Positions 1-5,119 of a DNA stretch of 5,490 nucleotides are shown here, piece after piece. The DNA is from Bacteroidia bacterium. GTDB taxonomy: Bacteria; Bacteroidota; Bacteroidia; JABDFU01. The position numbers and the translations under genes were made by a program. Position 1 is the stretch's first letter. The number at the start of each line of letters is the position of its first letter. A model generated the notes under the pieces. The model searched no databases, was not told where the DNA came from, and saw only the letters and a program-made list of their open reading frames with translations. The stretch lies in assembly GCA_020849195.1 (NCBI GenBank), contig JADLGT010000282.1, forward strand, positions 1 through 5,490, in the 5' to 3' direction.

Positions 1-73
1 CCTGCGGCATACCAACCGAAAATGAATATGGCGTATTCCATCTGACAATCAGAAACTTAAAAAATATATACAG
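1..73. other. Leader or tail of an unidentified upstream gene
   Basis: No gene can be assigned to this short edge region. On the + strand one frame is open from the window edge to a TGA at 43-45, and another is open from the edge to a TGA at 75-77, which would overlap the ATG at 74 as ATGA. Either could be the last codons of an upstream gene, but neither peptide is recognisable, and the minus strand is also open here. No Bacteroidota-type promoter (TTG near -33 with TAnnTTTG near -7) and no terminator hairpin is visible. The last 15 bases are A/T-rich and resemble the leader just before the second gene at 4442, which suggests that the duplicated unit included the immediate leader. Confidence 0.3.
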
Positions 74-100
74 ATGAAAAAATATATACAGATGAAAAAA
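59..100 (+). repeat. 18-bp tandem duplication across the start codon
   Basis: A perfect 18-bp unit occurs at 63-80 and again at 81-98, and the period-18 match extends over 59-100. Each copy carries the sequence CAGATGAAAA, so the duplication creates two in-frame ATG codons, at 74 and 92. The extra copy adds six residues (MKKYIQ) before the signal peptide. The paralogue at 4442 has no such duplication and aligns with the ATG at 92, so the extra copy probably arose after gene duplication by replication slippage. Confidence 0.9.
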
Positions 101-157
101 CAAATCTGTATTTTTTCACTTGCGATAATAATTGCTGCAAGTGTTACTGCTTTTGCA
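92..157 (+). other. Sec-type signal peptide of copy 1
   Basis: The segment reads as a short basic N-terminus (MKK), a hydrophobic core rich in I, L and A, and a small-residue AFA motif followed by Q, a typical signal peptidase I site. The same segment in the paralogue (from 4442) shares the run ASVTAFAQN and most of the nucleotides. It directs export across the inner membrane. Confidence 0.85.
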
Positions 158-3100
158 CAAAATAATAGTTCGCCTAAAGCTATTGGCACTTCCGATGCAC
201 AAAATATGCTTAAAGGCAGTGGCATGATGTTCACACAAAACAAAGGTCAAATAGCCGACACAAAAGGAAACTTGCATCCCGAAATTTTATACAAAGGCGA
301 CGGCGGTGGAGCCGATGTTTATTTACGCAAAACAGGCGTGAGCTACGTTACCAGCAATAGGAGCGAAGTAATGCACGAAATAGACAAAGAAGTTGAACTG
401 AGAAAATTTGACCCAAACTTTTCGCAAGCACAAGTTGAAGAACTAAAACGCCAACTCGAAGAAAAGGCAATAATAAAAATACAACGCACCGATGTTGATT
501 TTGAAGGAAGCAACCCCAACCCACAAACACTAAATGAAGAAGAAGTAGAAGGCTATACCAATTACTACTACGCCCATTGCCCCAGTGGGATTACCAATGT
601 AAAATCGTATAACCGTGTAGTGCAAAGAAATATTTATAATGGTATTGATGTAATATATCACGGTGGCAAACAAAGCGGTTTGAAGTACGACATCGTTGTA
701 AACCCCGGCGCCGACCCCAATCAAATAAAATTACAATGGAAAGGTGCAGAAAACATTCAACTTAACGAGGATGGTCGTTTAGAAATAAAAACCAGTGTAA
801 ATGAATTTTACGAAACCCTGCCCAAAGTTTATCAACTAATAAATGGAGAGATCGTAGATATAAAAGCTAAATACAAAGTAAACTACCCTATTGAGACACA
901 CAATGAAGCAACAGTAAGTTTTTATCTTCAAGCATGGAATCAGGAATTCCCTTTGGTGATCGATCCATGGGTATGGGCCACATATTGTGGAGGGAATGCC
1001 CGGGAAATGTCCGGTGACATTTCTGTAGATGCTTCAGGGAATGCGTTGATTACCGGCACTACATATTCTGCAAACTTTCCAAGTGGAGCAGCGATTGGTA
1101 ACAATGTATTTCAATCTGTTTACTCGGGTGCAGAAGACGTTATTGTAGCAAAGTTTTCTCCGGCTGGTACCAGACTTTGGGCTACTTATTACGGAGGGTC
1201 TAGCCCGGAAATGGGAATGGGGGGAGATTTGGGGGAAGGAATTGATGTTGATGGAGCTGGAAACGTTGTAGTAACCGGGCGGACAATGTCTTCTAATTTT
1301 CCTGTAGGGGCATCAGCCGGTTATACTGTTTTTCAATCAACTTTTAATGCTCCCATACAAGGAGGACAACAAGGCGGGGCCGATGCATTTGTATTAAAAT
1401 TTTCGCCTTCGGGGCTGCGGCTGTTTGGCACATACTATGGTGGAACAATTGATGATGTAGGCGCCGATATAGCTACCGATGCCTCTGGCAATATTTTATT
1501 TACTGGCAACACTGGGTCGTCTGATTTTCCGATAACTGCAGCTGCCGGCAATGTTGTATTTCAGAGTAGTTTTTCCGGAGGCTCTTATGATGCTTTTATA
1601 GCTAAAATGTCTCCTATTGGAACAATTTTATGGAGTACTTATTATGGTGGGGTAAAAGATGAATTTGGAACTTCAATATGTATTGATCTATCGGGAAGCC
1701 TATTTGTTACAGGGCAAACCAATTCTCTCAATTTTCCCATAGGATCGACAGCCGGAAATAGCGTTCTATACACCACTTTGGCCGGCGGTATAGCATCAGA
1801 TGCTTTTATAATTAAGCTTTCACCTGCAGGCGGGCGCTTATGGAGTACTTTCTATGGAGGGAGTAGCTATGAATTTTCAAATGGAATTACAACCGACCCA
1901 TTCGGTAACGTTTTTATAGTGGGCAGTACACTTTCTGCTAATTTTCCTATAGGAGCTGCGACGGGGAATGTCGTTTTTCAAAGCACTTATGGTGGAGGAT
2001 CGGCCTCGGGGGATGCTTTTATTGTTAAACTAACTAGTACAGGGCAACGTTTGTGGGCAACATTTCATGGGGGAAGCGCTGATGAAATAGCCTTTAATTG
2101 TGCTACAGACAGCAATGGGAATTTATATGTCATGGGGGATTTTGAAGACTTTGGCTATGGAAATTTTTCTATGAATACCTGTGCGTTGCAGCCCGTTTAC
2201 GGAGGAGGGTCTCCTGTATCGGAAGACTGGTTTGTTACCAAATTTAAATCAACAGGGGAAAGGTTGTGCAGCACATTTATTGGAGGAACAACAGAAGATG
2301 AACTTGATTCCGGAGGAGGTATTGATACATACCAAAACTTTGTTTATGTATCAGGATCTACGGATGGGAGCTTCCCGGTAACTGCCGGTTCATGGCAGCC
2401 CACATTCGCAGGAGGAGCGGGCTCAGGATTCGGAGAGATCGTGTTAGGTAAATTTTGCGGGAACAGTTGTGGGGCAGCTAACAGCATTACAACTGATTTT
2501 AATTCTCCTGCAAGTATGTGCAGAAATTCTGCTTTACAGTTTACGGCTTTCTCCAATTCAACACTAACCTGTGATCCGGATGGCCAAATATATAAGTGGT
2601 ATTTCCCGGGTGCTAATCCTTCTACTTCTTCCCAAAAAAATCCTAATAATATCATCTATCCAACTGCAGGGACCTACACCGTTTCATTAGTTGTTTATGG
2701 CGCATGTAACAAAGACTCTATTGCTAAAGTCATTAGCATAACTAATTGTAATTGTAATATAACAACAACTACAAGCGTAAATTCTAATGTAACATGCTAT
2801 GGTTATACAAACGGAGTCGTACAGGTAACTATTAGTAATGGGAGCGGGGGGGCATATACGTACAGTTATAGCAATGGTCAAAATTCAATCACAAGCAGTA
2901 CAACTTCGCAAGCTACAGGGTTAGCTGCAGGCACTTACTCTGTAACCATTACAGATGGCTCTTGTAAGGCGATAACATCGGTAACCATTACCCAGCCCAA
3001 TCCCTTGTTATTAGGGACGAGCACAAAATGGTCATGTCCTCCCGCCACAGCTTCAATAACTGCTTCCGGAAACACATCATACACTTATGCATGGAGCAAC

Positions 3101-4396
3101 GGTGGAGCTATGCAGACAATATCGAATGTGTCACCCGGCAACTACACCGTAACTGTTCGCGACCAAAACAATTGTTCTCTCACCCAAAGTGTTAGCCTCT
3201 CGCTCCCTCCGGTACTATCAGTAAGTGTGAATAAAAAAGATGTTGCATGTAATTCTAGCGGGTGGGCGCAATTTACAGTAAGCGGTGTTCCTGCTTTCTT
3301 TTATACTACCAGTAACGGACTTTCAGATTATATTACAACTCTATCAGGAGGAGCTGTATTTACTTTAAAAGATCTTTCGGCAGGCACATATACCGTTACT
3401 TTAACAGATGCCTTAGGATGCACAGAAACTAAAACTGTGACTCTAACAAGTACAAGTACTGTGTCATCAACATTTACCTATCCTCTCACAGCATGTGTTG
3501 GTGATTTAGTAAACTTTATCCACACAGGAACTCCGCCAGGTTCAGGAATTTCATATACATGGGAGATTTCACCTGTTGTCCCTAATCCTACTACAATAAG
3601 TGGAAGTACAACAGACTTTTCATACACTTTTTTAAGTCCCGGTATTTATAAAATTTCTCATAAAACAGTTGGGCCAGGCTGCTATAATGTGGTAGCAAAT
3701 TATATTACCGTTACAAACTGTTCAGGTCCCACTATTACCGCCACAGGAAGCTCAATTTGCTCCGGCACTTGCGCCACAGTAAAATCAAGCGCAAGCGGAG
3801 GAAGCGGCACATATACCTACTCATGGAACACCGGTGCAACAACAAAAGACATAAACCCATGCCCAGCCACTACAACAACCTATACAGTTAAAGTAACCGA
3901 TAGCGGCGGAAAAACAGCAACTTCAACGGCGGTGGTAACGGTAAACCCGGCGGTAACAGTAACGGCAACGTCAACTAATATTACATGTAGTGGAAAATCT
4001 GATGGAGGCATAACTGCAACACCCGGAGGTGGTACTCCTGCATTTAATTATGTTTGGAGCAATGGCATTACCACTTCAAGCGGTTCAAATCTCGTCGCCG
4101 GAAATTATACAGTAACAGTTATTGACAGCAAAGGCTGCACGGCGGTTTCAACAACAACAATTACTGCACCGCCCGCACTGCTGGGGCAATACACCAAAGG
4201 CACCGCTAACTGCAACAACTGCGGCTGCAAGGAATGGATAATGCTTAACGCCACTGGCGGAACAAGCCCTTACACTTACACATGGCCCGATGGCTACGAT
4301 AAACGGTATAAAAATGCCTTATGTCCGGGTGTATATAACGTAATTGTTACTGATAATAATGGTTGTAAAACAACCGTAAAAATTAATGCACCGTAA
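92..4396 (+). CDS. Secreted SBBP beta-propeller / PKD / SprB-repeat surface protein
   Basis: This is a large exported protein of about 1434 residues; its specific ligand or role is unknown. Numbering below counts from the upstream ATG at 74, which would add six residues. The ATG at 92 is preferred because it gives a normal signal peptide and aligns with the paralogue's start. Order: signal peptide to about 28 (charged MKK, hydrophobic core, cleavage near AFA|Q); DUF7948-like domain about 40-298, including a charged helical stretch near 100-135 and closing on the family-typical PLVIDP; seven SBBP repeats 301-795; PKD-like domain 799-892; three SprB-like modules 893-1127; PKD-like 1128-1216; Ig-like 1217-1293; two SprB-like modules 1294-1440. 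PKD and SprB modules are known from Bacteroidota adhesins such as the gliding adhesin SprB. The protein ends on a SprB-like module with no recognisable type IX sorting domain, so its anchoring is unclear. A frameshifted paralogue lies 45 bp downstream. The architecture is certain, the adhesin role is inferred. Confidence 0.93.
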   Translation: MKKQICIFSLAIIIAASVTAFAQNNSSPKAIGTSDAQNMLKGSGMMFTQNKGQIADTKGNLHPEILYKGDGGGADVYLRKTGVSYVTSNRSEVMHEIDKEVELRKFDPNFSQAQVEELKRQLEEKAIIKIQRTDVDFEGSNPNPQTLNEEEVEGYTNYYYAHCPSGITNVKSYNRVVQRNIYNGIDVIYHGGKQSGLKYDIVVNPGADPNQIKLQWKGAENIQLNEDGRLEIKTSVNEFYETLPKVYQLINGEIVDIKAKYKVNYPIETHNEATVSFYLQAWNQEFPLVIDPWVWATYCGGNAREMSGDISVDASGNALITGTTYSANFPSGAAIGNNVFQSVYSGAEDVIVAKFSPAGTRLWATYYGGSSPEMGMGGDLGEGIDVDGAGNVVVTGRTMSSNFPVGASAGYTVFQSTFNAPIQGGQQGGADAFVLKFSPSGLRLFGTYYGGTIDDVGADIATDASGNILFTGNTGSSDFPITAAAGNVVFQSSFSGGSYDAFIAKMSPIGTILWSTYYGGVKDEFGTSICIDLSGSLFVTGQTNSLNFPIGSTAGNSVLYTTLAGGIASDAFIIKLSPAGGRLWSTFYGGSSYEFSNGITTDPFGNVFIVGSTLSANFPIGAATGNVVFQSTYGGGSASGDAFIVKLTSTGQRLWATFHGGSADEIAFNCATDSNGNLYVMGDFEDFGYGNFSMNTCALQPVYGGGSPVSEDWFVTKFKSTGERLCSTFIGGTTEDELDSGGGIDTYQNFVYVSGSTDGSFPVTAGSWQPTFAGGAGSGFGEIVLGKFCGNSCGAANSITTDFNSPASMCRNSALQFTAFSNSTLTCDPDGQIYKWYFPGANPSTSSQKNPNNIIYPTAGTYTVSLVVYGACNKDSIAKVISITNCNCNITTTTSVNSNVTCYGYTNGVVQVTISNGSGGAYTYSYSNGQNSITSSTTSQATGLAAGTYSVTITDGSCKAITSVTITQPNPLLLGTSTKWSCPPATASITASGNTSYTYAWSNGGAMQTISNVSPGNYTVTVRDQNNCSLTQSVSLSLPPVLSVSVNKKDVACNSSGWAQFTVSGVPAFFYTTSNGLSDYITTLSGGAVFTLKDLSAGTYTVTLTDALGCTETKTVTLTSTSTVSSTFTYPLTACVGDLVNFIHTGTPPGSGISYTWEISPVVPNPTTISGSTTDFSYTFLSPGIYKISHKTVGPGCYNVVANYITVTNCSGPTITATGSSICSGTCATVKSSASGGSGTYTYSWNTGATTKDINPCPATTTTYTVKVTDSGGKTATSTAVVTVNPAVTVTATSTNITCSGKSDGGITATPGGGTPAFNYVWSNGITTSSGSNLVAGNYTVTVIDSKGCTAVSTTTITAPPALLGQYTKGTANCNNCGCKEWIMLNATGGTSPYTYTWPDGYDKRYKNALCPGVYNVIVTDNNGCKTTVKINAP
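194..967 (+). other. DUF7948-like N-terminal domain of copy 1
   Basis: This is the domain that usually precedes SBBP propellers in Bacteroidota proteins. Recognisable features in order are FTQNKGQ, the segment YKGDGGGADVYLRKTGVSYV, the NYYYAHCP and NVKSYNRVVQRNIYNGIDV motifs, GLKYDIVVNPGADP, the ETLPKVYQ motif, and the closing PLVIDP immediately before the first propeller strand. Its molecular function is not known. The paralogue at 4577-5340 carries the same domain, with a net 55-nt loss after the IKL motif and a net 69-nt gain before the VSF motif. Confidence 0.8.
974..2458 (+). repeat. Seven SBBP beta-propeller repeats (protein-level)
   Basis: Seven degenerate repeats start at residues 301, 369, 451, 520, 590, 661 and 732 (numbered from the ATG at 74), with spacings of 68, 82, 69, 70, 71 and 71. 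Each carries a W/F-x-T-Y/F-x-GG opening, an acidic segment, a D-x-x-GN-hydrophobic-xx-G-x-T core, usually NFP, and a closing D-hydrophobic-K-x-S/T-P/T-x-G strand. The last closing strand (GEIVLGKF) lacks a following repeat, and the IDPWV segment precedes the first, so a closed propeller of seven blades is plausible. Repeat 2 is longer, with glycine-rich loops (GMGGDLGEG and QGGQQGG). Repeats 6 and 7 are more degenerate; repeat 7 opens with C instead of W. Confidence 0.88.
2468..2749 (+). other. PKD-like domain 1
   Basis: This covers residues about 799-892. The segment has the PKD hallmarks: an opening strand, a FTAFSN-type strand in place of the usual F-x-x-x-S, a YKWYFPGANPS segment equivalent to the W-x-F/W-G core, the NPNNIIYPTAGTYTVSLVV segment matching the family's P-x-x-x-Y-x-x-x-G-x-Y-x-V-x-L-x-V, and a closing strand. 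PKD domains are Ig-fold modules found in extracellular proteins and act as spacers or carbohydrate/protein-binding modules. Four cysteines (CRN, TCDP, ACNK, TNC) could form disulfides. Confidence 0.75.
2750..3454 (+). repeat. Three SprB-like modules (protein-level)
   Basis: Three consecutive modules of about 70-83 residues cover residues about 893-975, 976-1046 and 1047-1127. The first has the clearest family pattern: NVTCYGYTNG, a Y-x-Y-x-x-SNG strand, LAAGTYSVTITDGSC, then VTITQP. The second keeps YAWSNGG, VSPGNYTVTVRDQNNC and a closing LSLPP. The third keeps the DVAC opening, DLSAGTYTVTLTDALGC and a closing VTLTST. SprB repeats occur in the large mobile adhesin of gliding Flavobacterium. 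Here they would form a stalk or binding arm beyond the propeller. Confidence 0.75.
3455..3721 (+). other. PKD-like domain 2
   Basis: Residues about 1128-1216 carry a second, more divergent PKD-like module. It shows ACVGDLVNF, the aromatic ISYTWEISP core, FSYTFLSPGIYKISHKT as the family's closing Y-x-F-x-x-x-G-x-Y-x-hydrophobic pattern, and a terminal YITVTNC. The second half is more convincing than the first, so an unclassified Ig-like domain is the alternative. Confidence 0.6.
3722..4393 (+). repeat. Ig-like module followed by two SprB-like modules
   Basis: Residues 1217-1293 form an Ig-like module (ICSGTCATV, then YSWNTGATTKDINPCPATTT, then YTVKVTDSGG), the style often seen in Bacteroidota surface proteins. 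Residues 1294-1367 are a typical SprB-like module (NITCSGKSDGGI, YVWSNG, LVAGNYTVTVIDSKGC, TITAPP). Residues 1368-1440 are a final SprB-like module (GGTSPYTYTWPDG, LCPGVYNVIVTDNNGC) that ends abruptly at the stop. The last module has an unusual cluster CNNCGC at residues 1380-1385 where other modules have one cysteine. Base use from about 3730 is richer in C-ending codons than the propeller region. Confidence 0.7.
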
Positions 4397-4441
4397 AAAA
4401 CAATAAAATGTTTACCTACAGCGACTAATAAAAAATATAAC
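4397..4441 (+). other. Short intergenic gap between the two paralogues
   Basis: This 45-bp A/T-rich gap contains no visible terminator hairpin and no TAnnTTTG-type promoter element. The final bases (TAAAAAATATAAC before the ATG) resemble the leader before the first gene (TTAAAAAATATATACAG). No Shine-Dalgarno is present, which is normal for Bacteroidota. The gap happens to be open in the same frame as both genes, so only the TAA at 4394 separates their reading frames. Co-transcription of the two genes is plausible but not shown. Confidence 0.5.
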
Positions 4442-5119
4442 ATGGGAAAAAAATTCTACCTTTTTTCACTTGCAACAATAATTGCTGCAAGTGTTACTGC
4501 TTTTGCACAAAACACTATTGGTTTTGGCAGCCCAACAACCAAGAACCAGGAACTAATAACTAAGAACTCCCTTAAGGGATCCGGCATGCTATTCACTCCC
4601 AACAAAGGGCAAAGAGCCGATAGAGAAGGCAACTTGCATCCCGAAATTTTATACAAAGGCGATGGTGGCGGCGCAGATGTTTACCTGCGCAGAACCGGCG
4701 TAAGCTACGTTACCAGCAATATGGGCGAAGTAATGCACGAAATAAATACAGAAGTGGAACTAAAAAAAATTGACCAAAATTTTTCGCAACAACAAGTTGA
4801 AGAACTAAAACGTAAACTCGAAGAAAAAGCATTAATAAAAGTAAACCGCACCGATGTTGACTTTGAAGGAAGCAACCCCAACCCTCAAACATTAACCGAA
4901 GAAGAAGTAGAAGGCTACACCAATTACTACTACGCCCATTGCCCCAACGGTATTACCAATGTAAAATCGTACAATCGTGTTGTGCAAAAAAATATTTACA
5001 ACGGAATAGATGTAATTTATTACGGCGGTAAACAAAGCGGTTTGAAGTACGACATAGTTGTAAACCCCGGCGCCGACCCTAAGCAAATAAAATTAAAATA
5101 CAATTGGGTGAAACAGTAG
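4442..5119 (+). CDS. N-terminal fragment: signal peptide plus DUF7948-like domain
   Basis: This is the 225-residue open frame of the paralogue before its premature TAG. The start at 4442 aligns residue for residue with the ATG at 92 of copy 1 through the signal peptide (FSLA, then ASVTAFAQN). Residues 46-219 align without gaps to residues 48-221 of copy 1 (counted from the ATG at 74), with 24 differences in 174 positions by hand count, about 86% identity. The last residues (YNWVKQ) are out-of-frame product of the deletion. If translated, it would be an exported protein without propeller, PKD or SprB modules and with an incomplete N-terminal domain, so an independent function is unlikely. Confidence 0.7.
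   Translation: MGKKFYLFSLATIIAASVTAFAQNTIGFGSPTTKNQELITKNSLKGSGMLFTPNKGQRADREGNLHPEILYKGDGGGADVYLRRTGVSYVTSNMGEVMHEINTEVELKKIDQNFSQQQVEELKRKLEEKALIKVNRTDVDFEGSNPNPQTLTEEEVEGYTNYYYAHCPNGITNVKSYNRVVQKNIYNGIDVIYYGGKQSGLKYDIVVNPGADPKQIKLKYNWVKQ
4537..4571 (+). repeat. 7-bp-phased AACYANN tract (five units)
   Basis: Five consecutive heptamers can be read without slippage: AACCAAG, AACCAGG, AACTAAT, AACTAAG, AACTCCC. All start with AAC, and the fourth base is always C or T. The tract encodes the linker just after the signal peptide (TTKNQELITKNSL). Copy 1 has an unrelated linker there, shorter by four residues between the AQ of the cleavage site and the shared LKG. Confidence 0.85.

Noticed and set aside
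2344..2655. Minus-strand open frame of about 100 residues opposite the PKD-like region
   Set aside because: It lies wholly antisense to a well-supported coding region, has no recognisable domain or start context, and is best explained as a shadow frame.
3925..3975. Hexamer-like GGTAAC/AGTAAC/GGCAAC run
   Set aside because: It follows the alternating Val-Thr strand of the Ig-like and SprB-like modules (VTVNPAVTVTAT), so codon composition explains the period.
4394..4441. Single stop codon between two genes in the same frame, suggesting one split gene or readthrough
   Set aside because: The downstream copy begins with its own complete signal peptide and N-terminal domain, so it is a separate gene. 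Fifteen open codons in a gap is not unlikely by chance.
5083..5119. Programmed -1 ribosomal frameshift joining the two frames of copy 2
   Set aside because: The overlap has no X XXY YYZ slippery heptamer in frame, and alignment to copy 1 shows missing sequence, so deletion explains the shift better. The 5185-5286 hairpin lies too far downstream to act as a standard stimulator.
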